Source: Tabrizicola oligotrophica (lineage in GTDB: Bacteria; Pseudomonadota; Alphaproteobacteria; Rhodobacterales; Rhodobacteraceae). From it: 64,000 nt of DNA. Below the pieces are notes generated by a model that ran no database searches, was not told where the DNA came from, and saw only the letters and a list, made by a program, of their open reading frames with translations. Every line of letters starts with the position of its first letter. Position 1 is the stretch's first letter. The position numbers and the translations under genes were made by a program. This document shows, piece after piece, positions 18,809 through 28,684 of this stretch. The DNA lies in NCBI RefSeq assembly GCF_011008935.1, contig NZ_JAAIVJ010000008.1, positions 1 to 64,000 of the forward strand, read 5' to 3'.

Positions 18809-19199
18809 GCGCCGCTCCCTTCCATTCCCCATGGCATATGGCGCGACCGCCCGGTGACGACAAGCGGCACCGGACAATTCGCGTGCAGGGAAAGGACGGA
18901 AACAGCAAACCAGGCAAAAAGGCCGATCAAGGCAAAAGTCGCAAGCGGCTCGAACTCAAATCGGGTAGATCAGACAAACAAGGGCCACCAGAACAAGAAG
19001 CTCGCCCCAAGGCATAGCCGTCCTGACTGGCCCAAGCGGTGCAACGCACCTTCTGAGGGCAGTCTCAAACATATCGCCACCAAGAATACAGGGTAATCCT
19101 GTGATAGCACGGGCGGGCGGCGAATTCGCCTCTTGCGCGACGCGGCAATGAAAACAGCCTGTCCTGCAGCGGAAACAATCGCAGGGCCGCCGCGCGGCG
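18809..19199. other. Intergenic region between selO and a secreted-protein gene
   Basis: The 391 bp hold no long gene. The A-rich stretch 18900-18960 upstream of selO may hold its promoter. The only protein-like feature is a very short hydrophobic reading frame on the minus strand, listed separately. Confidence 0.4.
18956..19072 (-). CDS. Possible very small membrane peptide
   Basis: A 38-codon frame starts at ATG 19072. Its last 19 codons, from an internal ATG at 19015, encode the hydrophobic peptide MPWGELLVLVALVCLIYPI. AGGA lies five bases before the internal ATG. Nothing else supports it, so it may be chance. No function is suggested. Confidence 0.2.
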   Translation of the reverse strand: MFETALRRCVAPLGPVRTAMPWGELLVLVALVCLIYPI

Positions 19200-19937
19200 T
19201 CAGTTGGCGGCAAGCCCGATGATCCCCTGCCCCCAGGCCTCGGACCAGCCGGCATCGAGCCCGCTTTCGCGGGTGATGACGGCAAAGCCCAGATCGGGAA
19301 ACCAGATCTGCCGGCGGGTCAAAAGCATCTCGTCCGCCGCCCCGGCGATGCCCGGCTGCGGCGCGCCGTCGAGGGTAAAGCGGCTGTCCTCCTTCACGGT
19401 CAGCACGGTTTCGACCGGCTGGATGCGATAGGCGCAGCCCGAGATCGTCACCGTCGCTTCGGCGAGATAGCGCACCTGCGCGGCGACCGTGCCCTTGATG
19501 CGCGGCTGCGGCCCGATCGAGGGGCCGTCCTGATCGCGGCTCAGGCGCAGGCGGCCGGCCCAGTCCTTGCCCGGTTTCGGCAGGTTCGGATAGGCATAAA
19601 GTGTCGTCGTCGTGCCGCCGTCATTGCCGCCCACCAGAACTTCGCCCTCGGCCAGATCGGACGCGCCTTCATGCTCGGTGCGGTGGTCGGAGACCACATG
19701 CAGCCCGCGCGCCAGAACCAGCTCGGCGCTGAAGCCATTGCCGCCGGCCGGCACCGGGATCGAGGCCAGCACATCGCGCCCCTTCGCACGGTAGACCTGG
19801 ACCGCCCCGCCCTCGACTGTGACCGCCACCCCGGATTTCAGCGTCTCTGCCGTCAGGCAGGCCTCCTCGGCGAAGGCCGGGGACAGCGGGCAGGCAAGGG
19901 CGAGCAGGAGGGCAAGCGCGCGAGGGGCAAGGGTCAT
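19200..19937 (-). CDS. Secreted protein of unknown function
   Basis: This 245-residue protein has a clear signal peptide (MTLAPRALALLLALACPLSPAFAEE) and a mature domain rich in beta-type segments. One Cys follows the signal cleavage (EEACLTAE) and a second lies in VTISGCAYRI, so a disulphide is possible. I do not recognise the family. The start at 19937 follows from the signal peptide, since the frame upstream reads through the tRNA-Pro gene. It is a monocistronic-looking minus-strand gene just downstream of that tRNA. Confidence 0.75.
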   Translation of the reverse strand: MTLAPRALALLLALACPLSPAFAEEACLTAETLKSGVAVTVEGGAVQVYRAKGRDVLASIPVPAGGNGFSAELVLARGLHVVSDHRTEHEGASDLAEGEVLVGGNDGGTTTTLYAYPNLPKPGKDWAGRLRLSRDQDGPSIGPQPRIKGTVAAQVRYLAEATVTISGCAYRIQPVETVLTVKEDSRFTLDGAPQPGIAGAADEMLLTRRQIWFPDLGFAVITRESGLDAGWSEAWGQGIIGLAAN

Positions 19938-19992
19938 GACGGCTCCGGACGGGCGGCCACGGACCGTCGGGCCGCAAAAGGACTTGCTGAAA

Positions 19993-20069
19993 TGGTCGGG
20001 GCGAGAGGATTCGAACCCCCGGCCTACGGTACCCAAAACCGTCGCGCTACCAGACTGCGCTACGCCCCG
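19993..20069 (-). tRNA. tRNA-Pro (anticodon TGG)
   Basis: The 77-nt minus-strand gene folds as a full cloverleaf: acceptor CGGGGCG/CGCCCCG with discriminator A and encoded CCA, T arm GGGGGTTCGAATCC, and anticodon loop TTTGGGT with TGG at 20035-20033. No insertion or integrase gene lies beside it. Confidence 0.97.
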
Positions 20070-20109
20070 ATGCCCGCTTCCTAACCCGGCGCGCGGCAAA
20101 TGAAAAGGC

Positions 20110-20601
20110 TCAGGGTGCGGTGCAAGGCCAAAGCGCGCGGTCGGCCGGAACGGCCGGGTGACGCAGCACCGCGCCGGGCGCAATGCCCATCGGCCCCGCC
20201 AGCCCGCCGTTGATTTCCAGCACATAGGCCACGCCGGGCCCTCCGTCGATCAGGGCCTCGCTCATCGGTTCGGCCATGTCCTGCACCCGGGTCACAAGGC
20301 CCGTCGCATCGACAAAGATGATGTCCAGCGCAAGCGGCGTGTTCTTCATCCAGAAGGTGGCGCGCTTGGGTTCGGGAAACACGAACAGCATCCCCGAGGC
20401 CATGGCCATCTGCTCGCGGAACATCAGCCCGCGCGCCTGTTCGTCCGGATCGTCGGCAATCTCCACCGAAAAGCGCTGCACGACCCCCGCGGCGGTGCGC
20501 AGCTCTGCCTGACCGGGGGCGCAATCCGCGCCCGCCACCGCCGCCCCTGCCCAGACGGCAAGCACGGTGCCGGGGATCAGCCGCGCAGCGCCGAATCCCA
20601 T
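20110..20601 (-). CDS. DUF192-family secreted protein
   Basis: This 163-residue protein has an N-terminal signal-like helix (about 9-24) and a DUF192 domain. Characteristic segments are RGLMFREQMAMASGMLFVF, FWMKNTPLALDIIFVD and VAYVLEINGG. The molecular function of DUF192 proteins is not established. Its start overlaps the end of the upstream cold-shock gene by 25 bp, so the two are probably cotranscribed, an arrangement I recall in related bacteria. Confidence 0.88.
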   Translation of the reverse strand: MGFGAARLIPGTVLAVWAGAAVAGADCAPGQAELRTAAGVVQRFSVEIADDPDEQARGLMFREQMAMASGMLFVFPEPKRATFWMKNTPLALDIIFVDATGLVTRVQDMAEPMSEALIDGGPGVAYVLEINGGLAGPMGIAPGAVLRHPAVPADRALWPCTAP

Positions 20602-21104
20602 GACAGCACCTGCACCGCCATGCGGCCGCGCCGCCCCTCGACGATGCGCAGGCCCACGGCCTCGCCCGCCTGCAGGTCAGCAAAGCCGGAATGGCGCAGA
20701 ACCTCGATATGGATGAACACGTCATCGGCCAGACCGAAGACATTGGCAAAGCCGAAACCCTTGCCCTTGTCGAACCACTTCACCCGCGCCGGCTCGATCG
20801 CGAGATCGCCCAGATTCGCCAGGTTTTCGTTCTCGGCCTCGTCGCTCAGCGGGAAAGGCACCCCGGCCGGTGGCTCGATCTTCAGGACTTCGACCGCCTG
20901 GATGCCCCGCTGGGTCCGCTGCACCCTGGCCGTGATGCCTGCGCCATCGGCCACCGAGCTTTGGCCAAAGTTGCGCAGGATATTGGCGTGCAAAAGGATA
21001 TCGGAGTCCTCACCGTCGGCAACGATGAACCCGAATCCCTTTGCAGGATCAAACCACTTCACGCGCCCCTGCACGACGTGCGTTGCGCTTTCTTCTTCCA
21101 TCAT
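20577..21104 (-). CDS. Double cold-shock-domain protein
   Basis: This protein of about 175 residues has two cold-shock (CSD) domains. The first begins GRVKWFDPAKGFGFIV (about 12-27) and the second ARVKWFDKGKGFGFANV (about 106-122). Each has the RNP-like aromatic motif for single-stranded RNA or DNA binding. A Glu-rich linker separates them. Such two-domain proteins act as RNA chaperones. The start is taken at ATG 21104 (MMEEESATH), one codon before a second ATG. An earlier in-frame ATG at 21140 is possible. Confidence 0.92.
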   Translation of the reverse strand: MMEEESATHVVQGRVKWFDPAKGFGFIVADGEDSDILLHANILRNFGQSSVADGAGITARVQRTQRGIQAVEVLKIEPPAGVPFPLSDEAENENLANLGDLAIEPARVKWFDKGKGFGFANVFGLADDVFIHIEVLRHSGFADLQAGEAVGLRIVEGRRGRMAVQVLSWDSALRG

Positions 21105-21230
21105 CTTCGAGCCGTTTCCCCAGATAAAGCCCACATGCACTCATGCCGCCAAACCATACTGACTTGCAAGCCAATTCAATCTATCCTTTTGGGCAGGAGC
21201 AGGGCGATCTCCACTCGCGAAGCGTGAAAT

Positions 21231-21851
21231 TCAGGGGTTGAGACGGAGGATTTCCCAGGCCCCGCCCGGGGTGGCGCGCGTCCAGCGGAAGCGGTCGTGC
21301 AGCCGGAACGCACCATCGGCCCAGAACTCGATTTCCAGCGGCTGAATGCGGAAACCGCCCCAGAACGGCGGACGTTTCGGCATCGGTCCCTGGGTGATCG
21401 TCACCTTCGCCACCTCGGCCATCAGCGTAGCCCGCGAGGCCAGCGGCTGCGACTGGTGGCTGGCCCAGGCGCCAAGCCGCGATTGCAAGGAGCGCGAACT
21501 GTAATAGGCATCCGCCTGCGCCCCCTCTTCCCGGCTGACCAGCCCCCGTACCCGGATCTGGCGGCGCAGCGACTTCCAGTGCATGACGAAAGCCGCCTTG
21601 CCCGCAGCCTCGATCTCGCGGCCCTTGGCACTGGTGTAGTTGGTATAGAACACGAAGGCCCCGCCGCCCGCGCCGCCAAGCTCGATTTCCTTCAGCAGCA
21701 CCATGCGGGCGTTGGGCATGCCGCTGGCGTCCACGGTGGACAGCGCAATGGCGTTGGGGTCGTTCGGCTCGGTCGTCTCGGCCTCGGCCAGCCAGGCGCG
21801 GGCGATGGCAAATGGATCGTCGCCCGCAAAAATTCCGGTTCTGTCGCTCAT
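21231..21851 (-). CDS. pdxH: Pyridoxamine 5'-phosphate oxidase
   Basis: This 206-residue FMN enzyme oxidises pyridoxamine or pyridoxine 5'-phosphate to pyridoxal 5'-phosphate, the cofactor used by many enzymes in this window. Family segments [28 protein letters not shown] and [14 protein letters not shown] mark FMN and substrate contacts, and the C-terminal segment [20 protein letters not shown] closes the domain. ATG 21851 follows GGAAGACG. It is divergent from fabI, and the 107 bp between must hold both promoters. Confidence 0.96.
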   Translation of the reverse strand: MSDRTGIFAGDDPFAIARAWLAEAETTEPNDPNAIALSTVDASGMPNARMVLLKEIELGGAGGGAFVFYTNYTSAKGREIEAAGKAAFVMHWKSLRRQIRVRGLVSREEGAQADAYYSSRSLQSRLGAWASHQSQPLASRATLMAEVAKVTITQGPMPKRPPFWGGFRIQPLEIEFWADGAFRLHDRFRWTRATPGGAWEILRLNP

Positions 21852-21958
21852 CGTCTTCCTTCCGGCTTCCTTCCGGGGCCACACCCGCCGCCCTTGCGAG
21901 AGGCTGGGCTTTGGCCTATTCGTCTCTTTCACAATCAAGGGTGGACGAGGGCAACCGA

Positions 21959-22780
21959 ATGTCAATGGGACTAATGGCCGGAAAACGCGGCCTCATCATG
22001 GGGCTGGCCAATGACAAATCCATTGCCTGGGGCATCGCCCAGCAACTGGCCGCGCAGGGCGCCGAGATCGCGTTTTCCTATCAGGGCGAGGCGCTGAAAA
22101 AGCGGGTGGAGCCGCTGGCCGCCTCGATCGGGATGAACACCTTCGTCGAATGCGACGTGTCGGATGAGGCGTCGATGGATGCCCTCTTTGCCGAACTGGC
22201 CGCGAAATGGGGCAAGATCGACTTTCTGGTCCATGCCATCGGCTTTTCCGACAAGAACGAACTGCGTGGCCGCTATGTCGACACCTCGCGGCAGAACTTC
22301 CTGATGACGATGGACATTTCGGTCTACTCCTTCACCGCCGTCTGCCAGCGCGCGGCGGCCATGATGACCGAAGGCGGCAGCCTCCTGACGCTCACCTATT
22401 ACGGCGCCGAAAAGGTCATGCCGCATTACAACGTGATGGGCGTGGCCAAGGCCGGGCTTGAGGCCTCGGTCAAGTATCTCGCCGAAGACCTCGGCAAGGA
22501 CGGCATCCGGGTGAACGCGATTTCCGCCGGCCCGATCAAGACGCTGGCCGCCTCGGGCATCGGCGATTTCCGCTACATCATGAAGTGGAACGAACTGAAC
22601 TCGCCCTTGCGCCGCAACGTGACGCAGGACGAGGTCGGCAAGGCCGCGCTGTATCTCCTGTCCGATCTGGGCTCTGGCACCACGGGCGAGAACCTGCATG
22701 TCGACGCGGGCTATCACGTCGTCGGCATGAAGGCGGTGGACGCGCCCGACATCGACGTGGTGACGGGCCGCAAGGACTGA
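21959..22780 (+). CDS. fabI: Enoyl-[acyl-carrier-protein] reductase (NADH) FabI
   Basis: This 273-residue short-chain dehydrogenase carries out the last reduction of fatty-acid elongation. The nucleotide-binding start is [20 protein letters not shown]. The catalytic region has Tyr residues in [20 protein letters not shown], with the Lys that defines FabI. ATG 21959 has GAGG upstream. A short gap of 4 bp leads into the LysE exporter gene, so the two may be cotranscribed. A FabI of this type is a target of triclosan and related inhibitors in other bacteria. Confidence 0.96.
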   Translation: MSMGLMAGKRGLIMGLANDKSIAWGIAQQLAAQGAEIAFSYQGEALKKRVEPLAASIGMNTFVECDVSDEASMDALFAELAAKWGKIDFLVHAIGFSDKNELRGRYVDTSRQNFLMTMDISVYSFTAVCQRAAAMMTEGGSLLTLTYYGAEKVMPHYNVMGVAKAGLEASVKYLAEDLGKDGIRVNAISAGPIKTLAASGIGDFRYIMKWNELNSPLRRNVTQDEVGKAALYLLSDLGSGTTGENLHVDAGYHVVGMKAVDAPDIDVVTGRKD

Positions 22781-22784
22781 TCAG

Positions 22785-23399
22785 ATGACGCTCGCCGCCT
22801 TCCTCACCTTTGCCGGTCTGGTGACCTTCGCCGCCATTTCCCCCGGCCCGGCCGTTCTGATGGCCGCCCGCACCGGCCTGACCGAAGGCGCGCGGACCGG
22901 GGTGATGCTGGCGATGGGCATCGCGACCGGCGCGATGTTCTGGGCGCTGGCGGCGATGTTCGGGCTGAACCTCGTGTTCGCCGCCGCCCCCAAACTGCTC
23001 TGGGCGCTGAAGATCGGCGGCGCGGGCTATCTTTTGTGGATGGCCTGGCACCTCTGGCGCGACGCCCCGAAACCCTTCCTGACCGAGGACGCCCGCCCGG
23101 TGCCGCGCTCGGCGCTCGGGGCCTACCGGCTGGGGCTGTGGACCAATCTTGCCAATCCCAAGGCGGTGGTGGTGATGTCCTCGATCTTCCTCGGCACCTT
23201 GCAGGAAGGCACGCCGCTCTGGGTGCTGGGCCTGCTGCTGGCGGTGATCTTCACCGCCGAAACCCTGTGGAACAGCCTTGTGGCCCGGATCTTCGCCGCC
23301 GACCGCACCCGCGCCCGCTATATCAGCCTGAAAACCGTGATCGACCGCAGCTTCGGGGGCGCGCTGGCGCTTCTGGGGGTCAAGATCGTCGCCACCTGA
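22785..23399 (+). CDS. LysE/RhtB-family amino-acid exporter
   Basis: This 204-residue inner-membrane protein has about six hydrophobic segments and the LysE/RhtB signature [20 protein letters not shown] near the N-terminus and [18 protein letters not shown] in the middle. Members export amino acids such as threonine or homoserine, but the substrate here cannot be read from sequence. It begins 4 bp after fabI and ends 13 bp before gpt, so a three-gene plus-strand unit is likely. Confidence 0.88.
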   Translation: MTLAAFLTFAGLVTFAAISPGPAVLMAARTGLTEGARTGVMLAMGIATGAMFWALAAMFGLNLVFAAAPKLLWALKIGGAGYLLWMAWHLWRDAPKPFLTEDARPVPRSALGAYRLGLWTNLANPKAVVVMSSIFLGTLQEGTPLWVLGLLLAVIFTAETLWNSLVARIFAADRTRARYISLKTVIDRSFGGALALLGVKIVAT

Positions 23400-23412
23400 A
23401 GGGAGTTTGCCG

Positions 23413-23937
23413 ATGTCCGCCGACCGCCTGCCGCATGAAAAGGGCTTCCACGTCTCCTGGGACCAGATCCACCGCGACGCCCGCGCGCTCGCGTGGCGGC
23501 TGGATGGCAAGGGTCCGGGCGAAGGCGGCACCTGGAAGGCCGTGGTCGGCATCACCCGCGGTGGCCTCGTGCCGGCGATGATCGTCAGCCGCGAGTTGGA
23601 CATCCGCGTCGTCGACAGCATTTCGGTGATTTCCTACCACTCGGGCGGCGGCGCGGCCGATCAGCGCCACGAGGCCAAGGTGACGAAAAGCCCGCAGGCC
23701 GATCTGATGGGCGACGGCACCGGCATCCTGATCGTCGATGATCTGGTCGACAGCGGCAAGACGCTGGAACTGGTGCGCAGCCTGTATCCCAACGCGCATT
23801 TCGCCACGGTCTATGCCAAGCCGAGCGGAAAGCCGATGGTCGACAGCTATATCACTGAAGTCAGCCAGGACACCTGGATCTTCTTCCCCTGGGACATGGC
23901 GCTGCAATATGTCCAGCCGTTCCGCGGCAAGGACTGA
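23413..23937 (+). CDS. gpt: Xanthine(-guanine) phosphoribosyltransferase
   Basis: This 174-residue type I phosphoribosyltransferase attaches ribose-5-phosphate from PRPP to xanthine, guanine or hypoxanthine in purine salvage. The PRPP-binding motif [13 protein letters not shown] (about 113-125) and the base-binding segment near the C-terminus ([15 protein letters not shown]) are visible. The start is ATG 23413, preceded by GGGAG at seven bases. A TTG six bases earlier is less likely. Length fits the Gpt family. Confidence 0.93.
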   Translation: MSADRLPHEKGFHVSWDQIHRDARALAWRLDGKGPGEGGTWKAVVGITRGGLVPAMIVSRELDIRVVDSISVISYHSGGGAADQRHEAKVTKSPQADLMGDGTGILIVDDLVDSGKTLELVRSLYPNAHFATVYAKPSGKPMVDSYITEVSQDTWIFFPWDMALQYVQPFRGKD

Positions 23938-24030
23938 CAACTCCTCGGGCGCCTCCGGCTTCTCGTCGGGGGCGACCGCAGGGCATCCGCGAAGAGCGGC
24001 GCAGCCGACGATGAGCATAGGTTGACACAG

Positions 24031-25209
24031 ATGACCCACCCGCTGAATCCCGCCATGGCCACCACCTTCCCGCCGCCCGTCATGGAGGCGCGGCGCTGGC
24101 TTACCGGCGTGACCTTCCCGCCCGAGCGCCCGCTGATCAACGTCAGCCAGGCCGCGCCGGTCGACACGCCTCCGCTTGCCTTGCGCCAGGCGCTGGCCGA
24201 GGCGGCGCTGAACAATCCCGACGCCCATCTTTACGGCCCCGTCCTTGGCCTGCCCGCGCTGCGCGCCGAGATCGCGAGCCAGTGGTCGGCGGCCTATGGC
24301 GGGCAGATCGCGGCAGAGCAGGTCGCCATCACCCAGGGCTGCAACCAGGCCTTCTGCGCCGTGATGTCCACCCTTGCCGGCGCCGGCGACGAGGTGATCC
24401 TGCCGACGCCGTGGTATTTCAACCACAAGATGTGGCTTGACATGCAGGGCGTCCGCACCGTGCCGCTGCCCGCCGGCGAGGGGCTGATCCCGGTGGCTGC
24501 AGAGGCGGCAAAGCTCATCACCGACCGCACCCGCGCCATTGTGCTGGTCTCGCCCAACAACCCCGGCGGGGCGGAATATCCGGCGGAAACCCTGACCGCC
24601 TTCCACGCCCTTGCCCGCGCGCATGGGCTGGCGTTGATCGTCGACGAAACCTACCGCGACTTTGACAGCCGCACAGGCCGCCCGCATGATCTGTTCACCG
24701 ATCCCGACTGGGCGCGCGACTTCATCCATCTTTATTCGTTTTCCAAGACCTACCGGCTGACCGGCCACCGCGTCGGCGCGGTGGTGGCGGGGGTGGACCG
24801 GCTGGCGGAAATCGAGAAATTCCTCGACACCGTCGCCATCTGTCCCAGCCAGCTTGGCCAGATCGGCGCGCTTTGGGGAATGCGGAACCTCAGCCAGTGG
24901 GTCGCCGGCGAACGTGCCGAAATCCTTGCCCGCCGCGCCGCCATGGTCGGGGGCTTCTCCGCCCTGCCCGACTGGAAGCTGCTCGGCTGCGGCGCGTACT
25001 TCGCCTATGTCGAACACCCGTTCCCGCTGGCCTCGGACGCGCTTTGCAAGCGGCTGGTGGCCGAGGCGGGGCTTCTGATGCTGCCCGGCACCATGTTCCA
25101 GCCCGAAGGCTCCGAGGCCGGCAAGCGCCAGATCCGCATCGCCTTTGCCAATGCCGACACCGCCGGCATCGCGGAAATGTTCCGGCGTCTGGCGGGCTGG
25201 CGGCCCTAG
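24031..25209 (+). CDS. Class I/II aminotransferase
   Basis: This 392-residue PLP-dependent aminotransferase has the PLP-lysine motif YSFSKTYRLTGHRVGAVV and the usual VSPNNPGGAEYP and VDETYRDF segments of fold type I enzymes. Its substrate is not clear. It resembles aspartate or aromatic aminotransferase-like enzymes of the aat/patA group. ATG 24031 is favoured over an upstream TTG at 24022. The 93 bp upstream has no other gene. Confidence 0.88.
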   Translation: MTHPLNPAMATTFPPPVMEARRWLTGVTFPPERPLINVSQAAPVDTPPLALRQALAEAALNNPDAHLYGPVLGLPALRAEIASQWSAAYGGQIAAEQVAITQGCNQAFCAVMSTLAGAGDEVILPTPWYFNHKMWLDMQGVRTVPLPAGEGLIPVAAEAAKLITDRTRAIVLVSPNNPGGAEYPAETLTAFHALARAHGLALIVDETYRDFDSRTGRPHDLFTDPDWARDFIHLYSFSKTYRLTGHRVGAVVAGVDRLAEIEKFLDTVAICPSQLGQIGALWGMRNLSQWVAGERAEILARRAAMVGGFSALPDWKLLGCGAYFAYVEHPFPLASDALCKRLVAEAGLLMLPGTMFQPEGSEAGKRQIRIAFANADTAGIAEMFRRLAGWRP

Positions 25210-25281
25210 GCCCATCTTGCCCCCCACCGCCTGACCGCATAGACAGTCCAGCAGCACCGGCCCAACAGGGAAAGCATACCC

Positions 25282-27168
25282 ATGTCCAAAGCTCCGCACC
25301 ACACCGACAGCGATGACGCTCCCCGCAGGAAGAAGCGCGGCGCCGGCGTTCTGGTCTGGGTGCTGCTTGCCATGCTGATCGCCGGGCTTGGCGGCTTTGG
25401 GGTCGAGAATTTCGGCGGCGGCGCGTCGTCCGTGGGCCAGGTCGGCGACACCGAGATCACCGCCAATGACTATGCCCGCGAGGTGCGAAATCAGGTGAAC
25501 GCGCTGTCGCGGCAATTCGGCACGCCGATCTCCATGGCCGATGCCCGTGCCATGGGCATCGACCGGCAGGCGCTGGCGGGGCTGGTGAACCGCGCCGCGC
25601 TGGACAATGAGGCGGCAAGGATCGGCCTGTCGGTCGGCGACGCCGTAGTGGCCGCCGAGCTTGGCAAGATCGCCGCCTTCCGAGGTCTGGATGGCAGCTT
25701 CGACCGCGCCGCCTATGGCCAGACGCTGAAGCAGAACAACACCAACGAGGCCGATTTCGAGGCCACCATCCGCCGCGACGTGGCACGCTCGCTGTTGACT
25801 GGCGCAGTGGCCGGCGGCGTTCTGGCGCCCGCGACGCTGACCGACACGGTCTTTGGCTGGGCCGGCGAGAAGCGCGGGCTGACCTTGCTGGTTCTGGACG
25901 AAGCTGCGCTTGACGCGCCGCTGCCTGCGCCGACCGAGGCCGAGGTCAAGGCGCATTACGACGCCAACATCGCCAGCTACACCCGCCCCGAGGCCAAGCG
26001 CCTGCAATATGCAGCACTTCTGCCCGAAACGCTGGGCGCCACACTGGAAGTGCCCGAGGATCAGGTGAAAGCCGCCTATCAGGCGCGGCTGGACGAGTTC
26101 GTCATTGCCGAAAAGCGGTTGGTCGAACGGCTGGTCTTTTCCGACGAGGCGGCGGCGGCCGAGGCGAAGGCCCGGCTCGATCAGGGCACCCCGTTTGAGG
26201 ATCTGGTGAAGGAGCGCGGCCTGACGCTCGATGACATCGACATGGGCGATGTGACCCGGGCCGAGCTTGCCGAGGCCGGCGAGGCGGTGTTCGCGCTGCA
26301 GGGCCCCGGCGTTGTCGGTCCCTTGCCCTCGGCGCTTGGCCCGGCGCTTTACCGGATGAACGCAGTTCTGGCCGCACAGGAAACCACCTATGACGCGGCC
26401 CGGCCCGAGCTGCTGAAAGCCTTGCAGACCGAGGCCGCCGCCAAGGCGATTGCCGACAAGGTCGAGGCGATTGACGACCTCTTGGCCGGCGGCGCGACGC
26501 TGGAGGAGCTGGCGAAGGAATTCGGCATGGAGCTTGGCACCACCGATTATGCCGCGGGCGCCACCGACAACGACGCGATCACCGGCTATGCCGCCTTCCG
26601 CAAGGCCGCCGATGCGGTCAAGGAAGGCGATTTCGCCGAGGCGGTGCTGATGGACGATGGCGGTCTGGTCGCCCTGCAAATGCTGGAAACCGTGCCGCCC
26701 GCGCCGGTGGCCCTGGACAAGATCACCGAACGCGTGACCGCCGAAACCCGCGCTGCCGCGCTGGCCAAGGCGCTGTCGGCCAAGGCCGCCAGCCTCAAGG
26801 CCGCCGTTGACGGCGGGGCCGGGCTGGAAACCCAGGGCGCGGTGACATCGGTCGAACCCAAGGACCGGCAGGCCGTTCTTGACAATGCCCCGCCCGCGGT
26901 GCTGGAAGCGGCCTTCGCCATGGCCCAGGGCGAAGTGCGGCTGATCGAGGACGGCGGCTATGTCGCGCTTGTGCGGCTTGACAGCATCGCCCCTGCCGAT
27001 GCCACCAGCGAGGATGGCGAGGCGCTGCGCGCGGCGATCGTCGAGAATGTCGAACGCGATATTGCCACCGACATCTCGACGCTGTTCACCGGCGCGGTGT
27101 CGCAAGCCGCCGGCATCTCGCTTGACCAGCAGATGATCGACGCCGTCAACACCCAGATGGGGAACTGA
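25282..27168 (+). CDS. ppiD: PpiD/SurA-like periplasmic folding factor
   Basis: This 628-residue protein has an N-terminal membrane anchor (VLVWVLLAMLIAGLGGFGV, about 23-41), a SurA N-terminal domain (about 50-190) and parvulin-type peptidyl-prolyl isomerase segments in the centre, with a helical C-terminus. PpiD proteins act at the periplasmic side of the Sec translocon on outer-membrane and secreted proteins. AGGGAAAG precedes the ATG. It lies 7 bp before trpE, so trpE is likely read from its promoter. The parvulin domain is divergent and may not be catalytic. Confidence 0.9.
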   Translation: MSKAPHHTDSDDAPRRKKRGAGVLVWVLLAMLIAGLGGFGVENFGGGASSVGQVGDTEITANDYAREVRNQVNALSRQFGTPISMADARAMGIDRQALAGLVNRAALDNEAARIGLSVGDAVVAAELGKIAAFRGLDGSFDRAAYGQTLKQNNTNEADFEATIRRDVARSLLTGAVAGGVLAPATLTDTVFGWAGEKRGLTLLVLDEAALDAPLPAPTEAEVKAHYDANIASYTRPEAKRLQYAALLPETLGATLEVPEDQVKAAYQARLDEFVIAEKRLVERLVFSDEAAAAEAKARLDQGTPFEDLVKERGLTLDDIDMGDVTRAELAEAGEAVFALQGPGVVGPLPSALGPALYRMNAVLAAQETTYDAARPELLKALQTEAAAKAIADKVEAIDDLLAGGATLEELAKEFGMELGTTDYAAGATDNDAITGYAAFRKAADAVKEGDFAEAVLMDDGGLVALQMLETVPPAPVALDKITERVTAETRAAALAKALSAKAASLKAAVDGGAGLETQGAVTSVEPKDRQAVLDNAPPAVLEAAFAMAQGEVRLIEDGGYVALVRLDSIAPADATSEDGEALRAAIVENVERDIATDISTLFTGAVSQAAGISLDQQMIDAVNTQMGN

Positions 27169-27175
27169 AGCCGCA

Positions 27176-28684
27176 ATGCGTCTGGAACCCACTTTCGAGG
27201 CCTTTGAACAGGCATGGAACGCAGGCCGCAATCAGGTGGTCTTTGCCCGGCTTGCCGCCGATCTCGACACGCCGGTCAGCCTGATGCTGAAACTGGCCGA
27301 GGCGCGGACCGACACCTTCATGCTGGAATCGGTGACGGGTGGCGAGGTGCGCGGACGCTATTCCATCGTCGGCATGAAACCCGACCTGATCTGGGAATGC
27401 CGCGGCGAGCAAAGCCGGATCAACCGCGAGGCGCGCTTTGACAAGGCGGCCTTTGCCGATCTGCCGGGCCATCCGCTGACCACGCTGCGCGCGCTGCTGG
27501 CCGAATGCCGGATCGAGCTGCCCGAAGACCTGCCGGCGGTGTCGGCCGGGCTGTTCGGCTATCTCGGCTATGACATGATCCGGCTGGTCGAACACCTGCC
27601 CGACGTCAACCCCGACCCCCTGGGCCTGCCCGATGCGGTGCTGATGCGCCCCTCGGTCGTCGCCGTGCTGGACGGGGTCAAGGGCGAGGTGACGCTGGTC
27701 GCCCCGGCCTGGGTCGCCTCCGGCCTGTCGGCCCGCGCCGCCTATGCCCAGGCGGCCGAGCGGGTGATGGACGCACTGCGCGATCTTGACCGCGCGCCGG
27801 CCGCCCAGCGTGATCTGGGCGAGGCGGCGCCGGTCGGCGAGATGCAATCGAACTTCAGCCATGCGGGCTACAAGGCCGCGGTGGAGAAGGCCAAGGACTA
27901 CATCCGCGCCGGCGACATCTTTCAGGTCGTGCCCTCGCAGCGCTGGAAACAGCGGTTTGAGCTGCCGCCCTTCGCGCTTTACCGCAGCTTGCGCCGCACC
28001 AACCCCTCGCCCTTCATGTTCTTCTTCAACTTCGGCGGCTTTCAGGTGGTGGGCGCCAGCCCCGAAATCCTTGTCCGGCTGCGCGATGGCGAAGTGACGA
28101 TCCGCCCGATCGCCGGCACCCGCAAGCGCGGCGCGACGCCCGAGGAGGACAAGGCGCTGGAGCTGGATCTTCTGGCCGACCAGAAGGAACTCGCCGAACA
28201 CCTGATGCTCTTGGACCTTGGCCGCAACGATGTGGGCCGGGTGGCGAAGGTGGGCACGGTGCGGCCGACCGAGAAGTTCATCATCGAGCGTTACAGCCAC
28301 GTCATGCATATCGTGTCGAACGTGGTGGGCGAGATTGCCGAGGGCGAGGACGCGCTGTCGGCCCTGCTCGCCGGCCTGCCTGCCGGCACGGTCTCGGGCG
28401 CTCCCAAGGTGCGGGCGATGGAGATCATCGACGAACTGGAGCCGGAAAAGCGCGGCGTCTATGGCGGCGGGGTGGGCTATTTCGCCTGCAACGGCGAGAT
28501 GGATTTCTGCATCGCGCTGCGCACGGCGGTTCTGAAGGACGAGACGCTGTACATTCAGGCCGGGGGCGGCGTGGTCTATGACAGCGACCCCGAGGCGGAA
28601 TATCAGGAAACCGTCAACAAGTCCCGCGCCCTGCGCCGGGCGGCGGAAGACGCGGGCCTCTTCACCCGCCGCGGCAACGGCTGA
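27176..28684 (+). CDS. trpE: Anthranilate synthase component I
   Basis: This 502-residue chorismate-utilising subunit converts chorismate to anthranilate with ammonia from TrpG. The N-terminal Trp-binding segment MLES (in FMLESVTGGEVRGRYSI) is kept, so feedback inhibition by tryptophan is expected. The C-terminal catalytic domain has PIAGTRKRGATPEEDKALE, MLLDLGRNDVGRVA and AGGGVVYDSDPEAEYQE. No leader peptide or attenuator is visible because the gene follows ppiD by 7 bp. It is separated from trpG by about 16 kb, which is unusual (see findings). Confidence 0.97.
   Translation: MRLEPTFEAFEQAWNAGRNQVVFARLAADLDTPVSLMLKLAEARTDTFMLESVTGGEVRGRYSIVGMKPDLIWECRGEQSRINREARFDKAAFADLPGHPLTTLRALLAECRIELPEDLPAVSAGLFGYLGYDMIRLVEHLPDVNPDPLGLPDAVLMRPSVVAVLDGVKGEVTLVAPAWVASGLSARAAYAQAAERVMDALRDLDRAPAAQRDLGEAAPVGEMQSNFSHAGYKAAVEKAKDYIRAGDIFQVVPSQRWKQRFELPPFALYRSLRRTNPSPFMFFFNFGGFQVVGASPEILVRLRDGEVTIRPIAGTRKRGATPEEDKALELDLLADQKELAEHLMLLDLGRNDVGRVAKVGTVRPTEKFIIERYSHVMHIVSNVVGEIAEGEDALSALLAGLPAGTVSGAPKVRAMEIIDELEPEKRGVYGGGVGYFACNGEMDFCIALRTAVLKDETLYIQAGGGVVYDSDPEAEYQETVNKSRALRRAAEDAGLFTRRGNG

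Noticed and set aside
19993-20069. tRNA-Pro as an integration site
   Set aside because: No second copy of the tRNA 3' end and no integrase or foreign genes are seen beside it.
23380-27231. A 1283-codon minus-strand reading frame
   Set aside because: It is antisense to gpt, an aminotransferase and ppiD, with no domain of its own.
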